A DNA stretch of 64,000 nt from Semisulcospira habei (GCA_036245525.1 BTPG01000005.1:181956245-182020244); one strand, 5' to 3'. Shown: positions 20,933-33,252, counted from the stretch's first letter. A program made the numbers and translations. The notes: generated by a model not told the origin, from the sequence alone.

Positions 20933-21146
20933 TTAATTCATTCAGCCCGGACACACCGCAGCAAGACATGGATCGAGCATGATAGTTCAAGGGTGGTGCC
21001 AGAATAGCTTGGCGCCCATAGGCGCCAAGCTATTCTGGCACCTCCCTTGAACTATCATGATCGATCTGCCTCTAGAATTGTATTACAGTCCTTCAGAGGG
21101 CAACTTCAAAATTTGGGGATTTCGGTCCTGGGGCAGAATGTGTTAA
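20933..21146. mobile_element. Family G TTAA-type MITE
   Basis: 214 bp with TTAA at 20933-20936 and 21143-21146. Left TTAATTCATTCAGCCC, right GGGGCAGAATGTGTTAA. Core GTGCCAGAATAGCTTGGCGC/GCGCCAAGCTATTCTGGCAC. Its asymmetric flank runs opposite to that of the 11.2-kb copy. Confidence 0.92.
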
Positions 21147-21501
21147 GAAACTGGATTTAACAACAAAAACATTTAGAGGCCCCTGCCTTTTGTTATTTCC
21201 CAAGTTTGTGGGATTACTGTAATTTCATAATGTCAAGAACGCTTGTCCATCCGCAAGACGGGCTGATCTTGTACCTTATGCCCCTTCTATGTTCACGACT
21301 AGATTCTTGCTCTTTATTATTTTACAGTTTTTTTTTCTTTCTGAAATTGAATTTTGCCGGGAGGAACCGCCGTTACGAGGTAAATACGCCACTATCCAGT
21401 GGCGAAAAAAAAATTAAAATTTGATTTAAAAATATTGTCACCAGTTAGGCTATTAAGATCGATAGTTTTACATACAAATTTGCGGGAAACATAATCACTG
21501 G

Positions 21502-21558
21502 TAACTCCCTTGTGCAGTAATGTTTACAGGAATGGTGACTGCATGCACAAGGGGTTAA
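21502..21558. mobile_element. Family M hairpin, short
   Basis: TAACTCCCTTGTGCA and TGCACAAGGGGTTAA are terminal inverted repeats around GTAATGTTTACAGGAATGGT. It matches the 10.8-kb copy in inverted orientation. Confidence 0.75.
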
Positions 21559-21989
21559 ATATGCTTGAGAGGGTCAAGTTTCACGGGGACCCTGCGTTTC
21601 ACACTTAATACGTAGCAGCCTATACCTCGAGCTATCTGCATTTATCTGTATTCCCAAACTGTACTTGATATTGAGAAGAAAAGGCCAGCTTTATCCCTAT
21701 TCTCATATTGTACGAAGAAATTACTGGTTAGCTTGATCGTGGGATTGTGTCGCAAAAAAGAAATCGGTCCCGAAAGGACAATTCCCATACCAGTCTGGAA
21801 GCGAGGCCATTTTGTCCACCGGATATGGGCCTCATAGAAATGGCGCCATTTCTCTCTGAAGTGCCAGGACTTGTATTCATCCGCGGCCAATGTATGCTGC
21901 CGATTCATACAAGTGCTCTGATTGGTGTCTATCCGCTTGACAAATGTAGAAACGCAGCTGATTTCGGTTACCTCAATGCATTTCTACTA

Positions 21990-22055
21990 GCAAGAAGTAT
22001 AGATCCTCATGAATCCCCGCTAAAAGCGGGGGCTCATGAGAATCTATGCCTCTTG
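21990..22055. repeat. Family A hairpin
   Basis: GCAAGAAGTATAGATCCTCA and TGAGAATCTATGCCTCTTG, apex CCCCGCTAAAAGCGGGGG. Confidence 0.9.
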
Positions 22056-22279
22056 TTAGCCTATTTAGCTCTATCGGTCTGTTGTGTATAGGTGCTTCTC
22101 AGGGCGAGGAGGTTGCCAGGGGGCTCGTTCTATGAAAGCGTCTGGGAGGATAAGTTTGGAGTGACCAGGCTGATGGGATGACCATCGTCGCTAGACACCG
22201 AAATAGCCCATCGATTCACCCAACACTGAGCACATATCGAACATCTCCGCTGGGGAAACACAGATCTAAAATGGGCCCA

Positions 22280-22336
22280 GCAAGAGACATAGATCCTCCT
22301 GAGCCCCCGGGGCTCACGTGGATCTATGCCTCTTGC
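22280..22336. repeat. Family A hairpin, short apex
   Basis: GCAAGAGACATAGATCCTCC and CGTGGATCTATGCCTCTTGC meeting at GAGCCCCCGGGGCTC, a self-complementary apex. Confidence 0.9.
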
Positions 22337-22654
22337 AGGTCCGTCGCAATCGGTAGTCAATCTTGGGGGAATTATGTATTTTTATGGTCCGATATTCTGT
22401 GCGTACATTTTCAAGGGTCCTTTTCTCGTTAAGGTCCAACGGCCACACTGGGAATCGAAGTCGCGGCTATCAGGATTTTTAAACCGGATATTTTTTGCAG
22501 CTTTTATTGTCCCTCGAGAGGAAAATTGGGCTGTCCAGCTTCCCCGTCGACAGCGCGTAGCCACAGGACAGCGCCACCCCAAATACCTAACCTTTCTGTG
22601 TCTTTTGTTTTCCTTCCCGGACTTACACATTTATAGACCTGCAGTTTCCTTGTC

Positions 22655-22800
22655 TGCGGGGAGTAGCTCAAGTGGTACAGCGTTTGAATCTCGTCCAAAA
22701 GGTCGTGGGTTCGAACCCAGCCGGGATCACAATTTGGTTCAGACCCTATTCGGTACCCCGTCCTTGAAAGCACCTTCGTGCGGGTGGACAAAATACGTTA
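22655..22800 (+). mobile_element. tRNA-derived SINE
   Basis: A box TAGCTCAAGTG at 22664-22674 fits the Pol III consensus TRGYNNARNNG. B box GGTTCGAACCC at 22708-22718 matches 10 of 11. The body ATTCGGTACCCCGTCCTTGA, then CACCTTCGTG and GGTGGACAAAAT, is shared with the 25.3-kb copy, which identifies a SINE family rather than a tRNA gene. Confidence 0.85.
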
Positions 22801-22918
22801 ACTCCTGAACGTTTAACCCTAAACGTTTAATGTTTTGTCTGTGAACCGATTCGTGTTGACGGCTAAACTTTATAACCTAGTACTAACGCTGTGCGACGAC
22901 AACTACTGCTGCTATTTA

Positions 22919-22986
22919 TGTGTGCTGGTCTGTGATTTTGGACCTTACGGCTTCAAGCAGTGAGTATTAAATCACAGACCAGCGCA
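22919..22986. repeat. Family C hairpin
   Basis: TGTGCTGGTCTGTGATTTTG and ATTAAATCACAGACCAGCGCA, inner stem degraded (CCTTACGGCTTCAAGCAGTG). Confidence 0.85.
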
Positions 22987-23062
22987 AAGCTGCTTATCTT
23001 TTCGGTGAAAAAAAAAAAATCACCCAAAACCTTTTCATTCCTACCCGCTTTTATGTCATGTT

Positions 23063-23270
23063 TGCGGATAACCAGATTGTACTATTAGCACAGACAACAC
23101 TCCAAACATCTCCAAGAGGCTTAGATCCTCATGAGCCCAGGAGGGCTCATGAGGATCTATGTCTCTTGGAGATGTTTGGAATGTTTCTGTGCTGATGGTG
23201 TACGCTGGCTATCCGCCGTGAATTCGATATTGCTCGTTGTCTAGGAGTCGTTCGTCTCAAACGAAGCCTC
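23063..23270. repeat. Family K palindrome with an A hairpin at its core
   Basis: GCGGATAACCAG and CTGGCTATCCGC are outer arms; ACAACACTCCAAACATCTCC and GGAGATGTTTGGAATGTTTC inner arms; an A core (AAGAGGCTTAGATCCTCATG/CATGAGGATCTATGTCTCTT) sits at the apex. The right flank GTCTAGGAGTCGTTCGTCTC is shared with the K copy at 59.9 kb. Confidence 0.8.
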
Positions 23271-23431
23271 GCTGATATCAGGCCAGCACACGTGTCGATA
23301 GAGTCCGCATGCAACCTTGCAACATAAAAGTTTGAGTTTGCGAGAGGAACGAATAAAAACCTGTTTACAATTTTGTCGGACTCGGTGATCCAATGTTTTC
23401 CTCAAAAGTCGGTGAGAGGGGAGCGTTTCCT

Positions 23432-23646
23432 GTGAACCCTTTTAGCACCGGGTCCCTACAGCAGGAGATGGATTGACCATGGTAATTCAAGGGTAGTGCC
23501 AGATTAGCTTGGCGCCTGAAGGCGCCAAGCTAATCTGGCACTACCCTTGAATTATCATGGTCAATCCATCTCGTGCAACTGGTACACAGTCATTAGGCAA
23601 CACCTCCAAAATGTGAGAAATGGGACCTTGGGGCTACAAGGGTTAA
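23432..23646. mobile_element. Family B TTAA-type MITE
   Basis: Left TGAACCCTTTTAGCACC, right GGGGCTACAAGGGTTAA. Core GTGCCAGATTAGCTTGGCGC/GCGCCAAGCTAATCTGGCAC with apex CTGAAG. The left TTAA has decayed to TGAA. Confidence 0.9.
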
Positions 23647-23801
23647 GCTAGAGGTTCCAGATTTCGTCAGAAAATTGGGGAAATATCGAAGGAGGTAAGT
23701 TCTGCAACAAAACATGGTTTCACCCCGAAATGTCAATTACGAAATGCCATTTGCATTCTAACATCGCCGATGCGAAGAAAAATGGCTTTTCAACTATTCG
23801 C

Positions 23802-23832
23802 AAGGTCCAAAATCACAGACCAGCAGGCACAC
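23802..23832. repeat. Family C right arm only
   Basis: AAGGTCCAAAATCACAGACC then AGCAGGCACAC; the left arm is missing. Confidence 0.7.
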
Positions 23833-24248
23833 GTAGAAGTATGACCTTTTTCTTGTGTTGTGTTTCAAGTGTTTGGTGACTCTACGATTCAAGATGATGT
23901 GTCACACACAAAAACATAAGTGTTCAAACACGGAAGAGTATTCAAAAAGTGTAAAATTCTAGCTGTTGGCAAGAAACCAAACTTTTGGTGTTGTCTTTCA
24001 ATTTTGTATCCTGGTTCGCAGGCGGGATTTTGTGGCTCAGAAGTGCCGCCCAAACGTCTTGGTTTGCCATTTTAGACCTTGCGCCTTTGAGCAAACTATC
24101 ATGTTGTTGATGTCACCTCGCCAAACGCGTGTTAGAATTTTATTGGTCTACCCTGCTGCCACGTGACTTTTCCTGGTGCTATCAGTCAGAGAAAACATCC
24201 TTTTACTAGTGCATTTCCCCAACCATGCACAATTCTTTACCACCGTCA

Positions 24249-24258
24249 CGTGTGTGTG

Positions 24259-24293
<35 letters not shown>

Positions 24294-24412
24294 CGCGCGT
24301 GCGCGCGTGCGTATGTTGTGTGTATGTGTGTGCATGTGTGCGTGTTAGCTGTTAGCGTTTTCATTGTATCAGTGCTTAGAGCTTCTTTTAGAATAAGCGC
24401 TTAACAAATCGC

Positions 24413-24507
<95 letters not shown>
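24249..24507 (+). repeat. (GT)n followed by LINE/SINE 3' tail with (TTA)n
   Basis: GT/GC repeat at 24249-24345, then GTGCTTAGAGCTTC, TAAGCGCTTAACAAATCGC and ~93 bp of (TTA)n. The order (GT)n, AAGCGC-TAGAGC block, ATT tail is the same as in the LINE 3' end at 19.7-20.1 kb, so this is probably another truncated copy. Confidence 0.7.
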
Positions 24508-24508
<1 letters not shown>

Positions 24509-24599
24509 TGTTATTAACCCAAGCAAGCCTTTCACATATTCAACGTTAAAACTACATGTGAACTCGACCATGCTAGTTGAAGGATGGTGCCAGACTCTT

Positions 24600-24807
24600 T
24601 TAACACATTCAACGTTACAACGGTAATATGGACTCGATCATGCTAGTTCAAGGGTGGTGCCAGAATAGTTTGGCGCCTGCAGGCGCCAAGCTATTCTGGC
24701 ATCACCCTTGAACTAGCATAGTCGATCAGTCCCCTAGATTTTAATGTAGTCTTGTCAGAAAAATAGTTTCGAAATTTAGGAATTTTGACCCAAGGGCTTG
24801 ATGTCTT
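24600..24807. mobile_element. Family G TTAA-type MITE, with a truncated duplicate on its left
   Basis: Starts TTAACACATTCAACG. Core GGTGCCAGAATAGTTTGGCG/CGCCAAGCTATTCTGGCATC. Flanks GCTAGTTCAAGG/CCTTGAACTAGC show CTAG in both arms in place of TATC/GATA. The preceding 24537-24598 repeats its first ~60 bp (ATTCAACGTTAAAAC, GGATGGTGCCAGA). The right end is decayed. Confidence 0.85.
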
Positions 24808-25130
24808 GAGTAACCTCAGAACACATTATCTCGTGCAGAAATCCGTTCTAGCTGCCTCCTCGTAACTTGATCGTGCGGACGAAAGTGTACGCGTAGGAGG
24901 ATGTGGGTGACTTGTGCAACTCCGCGTAGGACGACTCAGTGTAATTTGTGCTAGAATGTCACAGTTTTGGAGCACGAACAATGATTTAAACGTTCTATTT
25001 GCGTCGAGTCGCGAGAATTCTAAGAAAGATAACCCCAAGAGCGCATTGATCATTTAGCGTTATCCGCCTCCTTTTTTTTTCCAAATGCCCTTGTAAACAG
25101 TTCAGACTGTCACTGCATGTAAATTGTAGT

Positions 25131-25185
25131 GGTGTGTTTGTGTGTGTGTGTGTGTGCGTGTGTGTGTGTGTGTGTGGTGTTTGTG

Positions 25186-25283
<98 letters not shown>

Positions 25284-25285
25284 TA
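25131..25285. repeat. (GT)n microsatellite
   Basis: About 155 bp of GT with occasional T or A interruptions. Confidence 0.95.
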
Positions 25286-25324
25286 TTGGTTTTGCCTGCT
25301 GCCTGTTCTACGTTATTAGGGGGG

Positions 25325-25470
25325 ACCTGGGGTGGCTAGGTGGTAGAGCGTTCGACTGTCGTCCGAAAAGTCGTGTGTTCGAACCCAGCTGAGGTCAAAA
25401 ATGTGTACAGACCTCTTTTCGGTGCCCCGTCTTTGAAATCACCTTTGTGGTGGACAAATGACATAACGTT
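25325..25470 (+). mobile_element. tRNA-derived SINE
   Basis: GGTGGCTAGGTGGTAGAGCG is the A-box region (one base short of consensus) and GTGTTCGAACCCAGC holds the B box. Downstream TTTTCGGTGCCCCGTCTTTG and CACCTTTGTGGTGGAC match the 22.7-kb SINE. It lies 40 bp after a (GT)n array. Confidence 0.8.
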
Positions 25471-25745
25471 TATACATTATTAGGTCAATTTCCTCAGTTT
25501 TGCTGCCGACCTGATATTGTAGCTTTTACAGCCTTTTCTTTCGGTGGGCGAGAGGAGGAGGAGGTCCTCGTGAGCCCGGACGTAACACGGGCTTTCCCAG
25601 AATCTCAAGCAGCCCGAAAGAGCTGGACAAAAAGACTTTTAACCACTCTTTTGCTATTGGACGCGTATTTTGTTTCTGAAATCTTCGCTCATTCAGCGAC
25701 CAAAACTCACGGTAGTCCAAGAAACACGGACACAAACTGGTCTCG

Positions 25746-25810
25746 GCAAGAGGCATAGATCCTCATGAGCCCCGCAGTCGCGGGGGCTCATGAGGATCTA
25801 TACCTCTTGC
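25746..25810. repeat. Family A hairpin
   Basis: GCAAGAGGCATAGATCCTCA and TGAGGATCTATACCTCTTGC with apex CCCCGCAGTCGCGGGG. Nearly canonical. Confidence 0.93.
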
Positions 25811-25847
25811 AAGCTTGATCTTGGTCCCCTTTTTATCGTCAGTGAAG

Positions 25848-25945
25848 GAGTTAAAGCGCGCCGAACATATTGATCTCTAAGTCTAAATGACCCCAAGTCC
25901 CCCCTTTTTCCCTAGGGGACAAAAATTAGCTCATCATTTCAAACG
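25848..25945. repeat. Dispersed repeat shared with 51.3 kb
   Basis: GCGCGCCGAACATATTG, CTAAATGACCCCAAGTCCC and CCCTAGGGGACAAAAATTAG match 51348-51425. It follows an A hairpin by ~40 bp. Type unknown. Confidence 0.6.
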
Positions 25946-26047
25946 TACAACTTGTTTTGTTACCGTGTCGGCTTTTGTTTTTATATGAAGCGCAAGGCGA
26001 AAGTTTTTTTTTTATTAATTTTATTTTAAAGTTCACTTAAGAGTTAG

Positions 26048-26345
26048 TTAGTTTGCCAGGTAAAATTCGCAGTTGGTAGTTCGGGGTTTAACCCTTTGCG
26101 TGTCGGTAGCGGTTTTAGTCGCGATGATTCCTACAGGAGTCATCGCGACTGAAACCTCTACCGACACGCAAAGGGTTGAAGTCCACGGCAAGGGAGTGAT
26201 AATGGAAGGCCCTAAAGGGCGGGTTTTATGGGGGACAGGGACAACTATTGTCTATGCAGTGCGACCTGAACACTGATCAATTTAGGCGCATTGCAACTGT
26301 GCCACTTAGATTTACCAGGACCTTTAATATGCTATCTGTTCAGCG
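26048..26345 (+). mobile_element. Dispersed repeat R interrupted by a family D MITE
   Basis: GGTAGTTCGGGGTTTAA is followed by D (26088-26180: CCCTTTGCGTGTCGGTAGCG to GACACGCAAAGGGTT), then R resumes (GTCCACGGCA, GGTTTTATGGGGGACAGGG, CAGTGCGACCTGAACACTGA, GATTTACCAGGACCTTT). The uninterrupted R at 34.07 kb reads GGGTTTAACGTCCAC, so D entered its TTAA. Confidence 0.88.
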
Positions 26346-26425
26346 GGCGTTATCTCAACCGTCACGTTGCACAGTGTGTCTTGTCGAGTAGTTGTCCGGC
26401 GCAGTCATCAACAAAAAAAAATCGC

Positions 26426-26479
26426 GTGCTGTTCTGTGATTCTAAAAGCCATCAGGCCGAAAATCACAGGAAGCACAGG
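26426..26479. repeat. Family C hairpin, shortened
   Basis: GTGCTGTTCTGTGATTCTAA and CGAAAATCACAGGAAGCAC, with the TTACGG stem lost. Confidence 0.75.
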
Positions 26480-26748
26480 GTTTCGCCGTGAGGTCCGTTG
26501 TCACAGACTCAGCACACACACTCTCACGCAAGAGTGTCCACGACAAAAGATACTTCCAGGTCCAAAGCTGCTTAGCTTGACTCATTTCGGCGTCCATCTC
26601 GGACTTTGCGAGCAGGCAATCTGCATAGAAATGAAGAGCGGCACTGCTCAAGTCTAATCTCGCCTGGCCTCTTTACGCGCAAGAAAACAAATGTCACAAA
26701 GGAACCGCTGAGAGTCCTGCTCTTGTAGAGGGTGGAGCCTGTCAAATG

Positions 26749-26819
26749 TTAACCCATTCGAGACTTGCCGCATGCGGATTCTCGGCGTATTCGAATGCAA
26801 CACGCCTCGAATGGGTTAA
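26749..26819. mobile_element. Family L: 71-bp TTAA-flanked hairpin
   Basis: TTAACCCATTCGAGACTTGC to CACGCCTCGAATGGGTTAA, with TTAA at both ends. The interior GCATGCGGATTC/GTATTCGAATGC pairs only partly. Only one copy is seen. Its end resembles B and D (TTAACCC). Confidence 0.8.
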
Positions 26820-26825
26820 AGAGAG

Positions 26826-27100
26826 TTAATCCATGTAACTCCAGGACTGCATTTCCCGAAGTTTTGAGGTGTCACCTAGCGCCTATGAACCACTTGCAGG
26901 AGGCAGTTCGACCATGATAACTCAAGGGTAGTGCCGGATTGGCTTAGCGCCTGACGGCGCCAAGCTAATCTGGCACTACCCTTGAATTATCATGGTCGAA
27001 CGCATTACTGCAGGAGATGGCTTGGCCATGATAATTCAAGGGTAGTGTCAGATTAGCTTGGCGCCGTCCTGCAGTAGTGCGTCGGGGCAAAATGGGTTAG
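26826..27100. mobile_element. Family B MITE with internal partial duplication
   Basis: TTAATCCATGTAACTCC to GGGGCAAAATGGGTTAG. The core GTGCCGGATTGGCTTAGCGC/GGCGCCAAGCTAATCTGGC is followed by a second left arm (GAGATGGCTTGGCCATGATA, CAGATTAGCTTGGCGCC), so the left half has been copied again at the right. Confidence 0.85.
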
Positions 27101-28135
27101 ACCGACAAAGAAAGAAATTGGTGCTGCTTCTGTTTTGTTTTTAATTCGGAAGAGTATTTCTTTCTTTGCTCTTCTGACAAATCAAGGATAACAGTCTAGC
27201 AGCTGCCCTTCATAGACGATCAGCCGTTTACGAGAAAGTGATTTTCTAGAGAGTAACAAAGGTTTTGGTATATCAAAATGAAATCTAGTATGAATAAAAG
27301 CAGTGCGCACTCGTTTTAAACCGCTGGAGGATGGAGACATTTTTATGTAGTACATTTTGTTTCTAGTACGGCTGCAGACGAAACCAGGACTGTCGCAGCC
27401 ATGTTTACTGGGGATCCGTAGTTAACCACGCGCCTCATTTGGTCCTGTTTTCAGTGATAGTAGTATGCACTATATGTCACTTAAAAGGATTTTATTTAAT
27501 TTTTTATGTCAGTTTTCACACTTAATTATATTAAGAGAAGAAACAATTACGACAAAGCTTGCCTTGAGCTCACATACTGTTACTCAACAATAATGTATCC
27601 TAAATCACGTGATCGACACATAGTACAAGATACACGCGGACTCGTTGCCGTGAATTTCGGTGTGCCGACGAGTTCAATTTGATTTGTTCTACATAAGCTT
27701 GTTTGTTTTCCAAAATTGCTAACGTTTAAAGTTGCTTTTTGCATTTTTACGTCTTGATAAAAGTTTGCCACGTTTATTTCCATTCACTTTACCATCGCTT
27801 TGCCCGTTTCATTTCGACACCACAGCACCAAAACAAAACGCAACCCACAAAAACAAACGCTATCTTCGAAACCTATGTCCTAAGTTCAACATGTTGCATG
27901 CTGTAAAAGAGAAAGAGTGCCACACCACTTGGTTTTAACTGTCATGGCTGAACACAGTTTCGGAACTTGATTAATTATTTATTACTGTAACATTTAATTC
28001 TATCAGTTGCACTGGCAAGCTATGTTGTGATGTGCGATCACTGTCAGTGCCAACTTATGCAGTCTCAGTGATCACTGATGGTACAGTACACATCACACTG
28101 AAAGAATACACAGCATAATGTGAACACGCTTGGAC
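27101..28135. other. ~1 kb without recognised features
   Basis: Unique-looking, AT-rich sequence. No long frame with recognisable domains and no family hairpins. A weak inverted repeat, GTGATGTGCGATCACTG with CAGTGATCACTGATG, lies at 28027-28080. Confidence 0.5.
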
Positions 28136-28298
28136 GTTCATGCAATGTTTTGTTTAAAATTAAACCCTATCTTGGTGATGACGAAACGTTATTTACCAAC
28201 GGTAAAACGTTGAGACAGAAACAAATCGTCATTTTACAAACTTGCCGTTGCTAACATCTACAACATAAAATAGGTTAATAATAATAATAATAATAATA

Positions 28299-28350
<52 letters not shown>

Positions 28351-28470
28351 GACATTTACACACATTATTTCATGCAACAATAATTTAAAAGAAAATTGAA
28401 ACAAAATAATAATAAAACTTAAAAAAAATATATACACAGAATAATAGTAACACTCAACATTCATCTTATA

Positions 28471-28564
<94 letters not shown>

Positions 28565-28632
28565 TACATAAATGCATGTGGTACATGAAAGTATTAACCA
28601 TCAGAGTTTGTTTAAATAAATGCCCAGTGATG

Positions 28633-29904
<1,272 letters not shown>

Positions 29905-29905
<1 letters not shown>

Positions 29906-29975
29906 AAAAGAGGAACTATAAATATGAGATATGCGCCATATAAATACCTTGTATTATTATTATTATTATTAACTG
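29905..29975 (+). mobile_element. Truncated retroposon tail
   Basis: TATGAGATATGCGCCATATA then AATACC and (TTA)n. The minus-strand SINE at 39.3 kb has the near-identical end TATGAGAAATGCGCCATATA, so this is the same tail family in the opposite orientation. Confidence 0.7.
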
Positions 29976-30174
29976 TATTTTGCTGCAGCGTAATTTGCAG
30001 TTTGTCTGCATATAGACATTTGCAGTTTGCTGCAAGGATTCTTAGCAGCTGGCATTAGCACTGACACTCATATATATTAGGATTAAAACGAGAAAGAAAA
30101 CGGAGAAAGGTGAAACAGAAATCAGTCAGTCAAGTAATCAAATGAATGAGATATGTCTTATTATGAACAGCTAG

Positions 30175-30215
30175 TTGTGGGGGTGGGGGTGGGGGGTGGG
30201 GTGGGGGGTGGGGGG
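30175..30215 (+). repeat. G-rich tract
   Basis: GGGGGTGGGGGTGGGG-type run, about 40 bp. Confidence 0.85.
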
Positions 30216-30509
30216 AAGGGAGGCACATACTTTATAATGTACACGTACTATTTCTTTCAGTGTTTCCATCACCCACTCATAACACCATTGGGCTCGATGA
30301 GTTCTCATGTTTTATTTGAGTGATTTACAAAATACAGGTACTTGCTGCTGTTATATTATTTTCTTACTGGCTTTGACATTTCGCTGTAAGATTTACAGTC
30401 CCATACTTTAAGCCTGTCTCGCGTAATGCACGCGGAGGTTGACTGTATCATTGATATGTGTGTGAAGGTAGCGTTTTGTTTGAGGTGTCAGTTGTGGCCT
30501 CACCTTTAA

Positions 30510-30835
30510 GTTTGGTGCCCTGTGCATGTGGCCACCAGTACTATTTACAGAACTGATGCATGTGTAGGCTAGTTCACAGTATCACTTGTCAATGTGAACT
30601 GGGCAACCTATTGTTTGAAGTGATCAGTGGTGGCATCATCCATGACGTTTGTGTTTATTTGGCCACAGGTACTGTTTACGAAGGTGCTGTATACAGAACT
30701 AGTGGCTGAGTATGCATACTAGTTCTGTTATTGTTATCAGGTGTGGCCTTATCTCTACGTTTTGGTGCCCCTGTGCACGAGGCCAACAGTACTTTTCACA
30801 GAACTGATGGCTGCATGTGCAGTGTGATCAACTGT
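30510..30835. repeat. Three diverged family M-like units
   Basis: GTGGCCACCAGTACTATTTA, TTGGCCACAGGTACTGTTTA and GAGGCCAACAGTACTTTTCA, each followed by CAGAACT, resemble the reverse complement of the M core (CTGTAAACAGTACTGGTGGC) at 10.8 kb. Spacing is about 130 bp. The second also has ACTAGTGGCTGAGTATGC/GCATACTAGTTCTG. Confidence 0.6.
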
Positions 30836-30944
30836 ACACATGAGATTTGTAGGTGGGCAGCTAAAATACAGGCAGTCAATACAAGCCACTTTCTTACCCT
30901 CAAGTCTCCATATAGGTTTTACAGTCCACTAATGCCCATCAGTA

Positions 30945-32480
30945 CACAATTGTACATGTCTTTGGTGGGTGTTCTGCGGTTTTGTGTGTGTATGTGGGGT
31001 GGGGTTGAAAGAGGGGCGGTATGGCACCTATTACCATCTATATATGTGTATATTTTCTTCTTGTATGCTAATGTGTATGTACAAAACCTGCATTACAAAC
31101 AAAAGTAAATAAATAAATAATTTAAATAAATAGTTATTTGGGTTTAATGCCGAGCAGGCGACTAACGCCATCTCATGGCGGTTAAACAAATAAGATAAAG
31201 TAAGTCAAGATACCTGGGCCATATGAATGCTACTTAAAGGATAGATTATGAACATGCACAGATGTACTTGTCGTTTGGTGGGTGTTCTGTGGTTGTAGTG
31301 TGGGGTTGGGAGTAGGCAGTATGGCACCTATTACCATGTATGTGTATGTTCTCATGTTGTATGCTGATGTGTATATACAAAACCTACATTACCAACAAAA
31401 TAATCCCCACCCGGGTCTGCCCTGGGGGACTTGGGTGGGGTTAACTACTTTTTAGTTCCCAGGGTCACCCTGGTCAGCCTCACAGGGTGGGTTTTTTCCC
31501 TCTATTCTGGGGCATGTGTGTCTACCCTTGGTCCATTCACCTGTATTTTCCTTTTTTAAACTCTCCCTACTGTCTGCGCTGCCTGTAGCTCTTGATATTG
31601 GATGTGTGTTGCTAAATGGTCTTAGCTTTATTTAGGCCCTATGTCGTAGGTTTATTTAACGTATTGGACCGGCTGGCGACATACATTCAATGTTCTGTTT
31701 AGTATTTTGTTTCACAAGCAGTGCAGGCACGTCCTGAGAAAGTCTTGTTGCTGTCGGGACGTTAAGCAATGCACAATCAATCAATCAACAAACAAACAAA
31801 ATAAATAAATAAATAATTTAAACAAATTAGATAAAGTAAGTCAACGTTACCTGAGATATATAAATGCTAAATAAAGGATAGATTATGAACATGCACAGAT
31901 GTGTATGTCTTTTGATGAGTGTTCAGCGGTTTTGTGTGTGTATGTGGGGAGGGGTTGGGAGCGGACGGTATGGCACATATTACCATAAATATATGTGTAT
32001 AATTATTTTCTTGTTGTATGCTGATGTGTATGTACAAAACCTACTTTACAAACAAACAAAAATAAATAATAAATTTAAATAAATGAAATAAGGTAAATCA
32101 AAGATACCTGGGACATATGAATACCAAGTAAAGGATATATTATGAACATGCACAGACGTGCATGTCTTTTAATGGGTGTTCTGTGGTTTTGTATGTGTAT
32201 GGGGGATCGGGAGCGGGTGGTATGGCACCTATTACCATATATGTGTACATGTATGTTCTCATCGTGTATGCTGATGTGTATGTGCAAACATACATCAAAA
32301 ACAAACAAACAACACAAACAAACAAACAAACAAATAAATAAACAAATAAAATAATAAATTAATAAATAAAATAAGTCGGAGATACCTGGGACCTATGAAT
32401 ATGCATGCTAAGTAAAGGATAGATTAAAAACATGCACAGATATATGCATTTTGAAATATAATTTCCTCTCCTTGGTGGCC
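30945..32480. repeat. ~280-bp tandem repeat, about 5 diverged units
   Basis: GAACATGCACAGATGTACTT-type starts recur at 31249, 31888, 32142 and 32428, followed by GGGTGTTCTG-GGTTTTGTGT, TATGGCACCTATTACCAT and GTATGCTGATGTGTATGT. Unit joins are AAATAAATAAAT-rich. The second and third units are separated by a retroposon insert at 31.4-31.8 kb. Confidence 0.85.
31404..31795 (+). mobile_element. LINE-like 3'UTR insertion
   Basis: Starts TCCCCACCCGGGTCTGCCC and ends GTCGGGACGTTAAGCAATGC with an (AATC)n tail. AACAAAATAA before it and AACAAAATAAATA after it suggest a target duplication. CTGCGCTGCCTGTAGCTCTT resembles 36484-36503 in another LINE tail. No coding part remains. Confidence 0.7.
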
Positions 32481-32499
32481 ACCACCATATCACTAGTGA

Positions 32500-32620
32500 T
32501 CATGTGCATCAAGGAATTCCTTCCATCCATAATTAAAAGGATAAATAATAAATAAATATGTAAGTAAATACATAAATGAATCAATAATAAATAAATAAAT
32601 AAAACATGTAATATAATTGA
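32500..32620. repeat. AAATAAATA low-complexity sequence
   Basis: Short TAAATAAATAAAT runs between the tandem block and the following unique sequence. Confidence 0.7.
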
Positions 32621-32639
32621 GAGGGCTACTATCTATATT

Positions 32640-33026
32640 GTGTCTCACGCAGTCCCGATAAAGCTTGATCATAAGAGTTTTTGTGAGTACTTGAGTGCGG
32701 ATTGGTTGAATGGGTTGCAACAATTTTTTTTTTTATTTAGGTGTTTAGCTGAACATGGTGATTTAGATGGAAACGGTTCGGAGATGGATTTCACTCTGGC
32801 TGGCTTGTGCTTAAAGGCCCACTACCGCCGTAACCGTTCAAAGATATCTGTAACAGATGGTTACAAAACGCTACAGACAGGTCTAGTTATGGTTCATTTA
32901 GACATAGGACAATCCATTTCAGCACAGGTCTTCTTAATATCAAGTAATTTGCCAATGTCTCTACTCCGTTTTATAAATACAATGCTTTCAGTACGAGACA
33001 CAACTAACAATAGACTGACGCGCTAA
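32640..33026 (+). other. Unassigned 128-codon open frame
   Basis: The frame starts MSHAVPIKLDHKSF and contains LAEHGDLDGNGSEMDF and GQSISAQVFLISSNL. No domain is recognised. A T-run followed by TTATTTAG/G at 32720-32742 could be a splice acceptor or chance. The sequence after it (AAAGGCCCACTACCGCCGTA) looks like a dispersed repeat, so I do not call a gene. Confidence 0.2.
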
Positions 33027-33252
33027 CGGCTGAGAAGAATAAATAAGTGCGATTACGCGTGTGATTTTGCTGCGTGTCCCAACTGCTGTTAAAGTTCATT
33101 AGGTGTTCACAGGGCATAACAAACGCAAATGGTGCTGAATTGTGTCTTAAGATGGTACTTTAAGACCAGTCGGATAAGAGTGTGCTTGACCAGCTAAAAA
33201 TCCCATCTCCACTAATAAAAAAAAAAAGAGCAGACCTACACTTAGAGCCGTT

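Noticed and set aside
22655..22800. Possible tRNA gene
   Set aside because: A and B boxes are present but acceptor and anticodon stems do not fold, and the downstream body is shared with the copy at 25.3 kb, so it is a SINE. The same holds for 18.2, 25.3, 39.7 and 56.3 kb.
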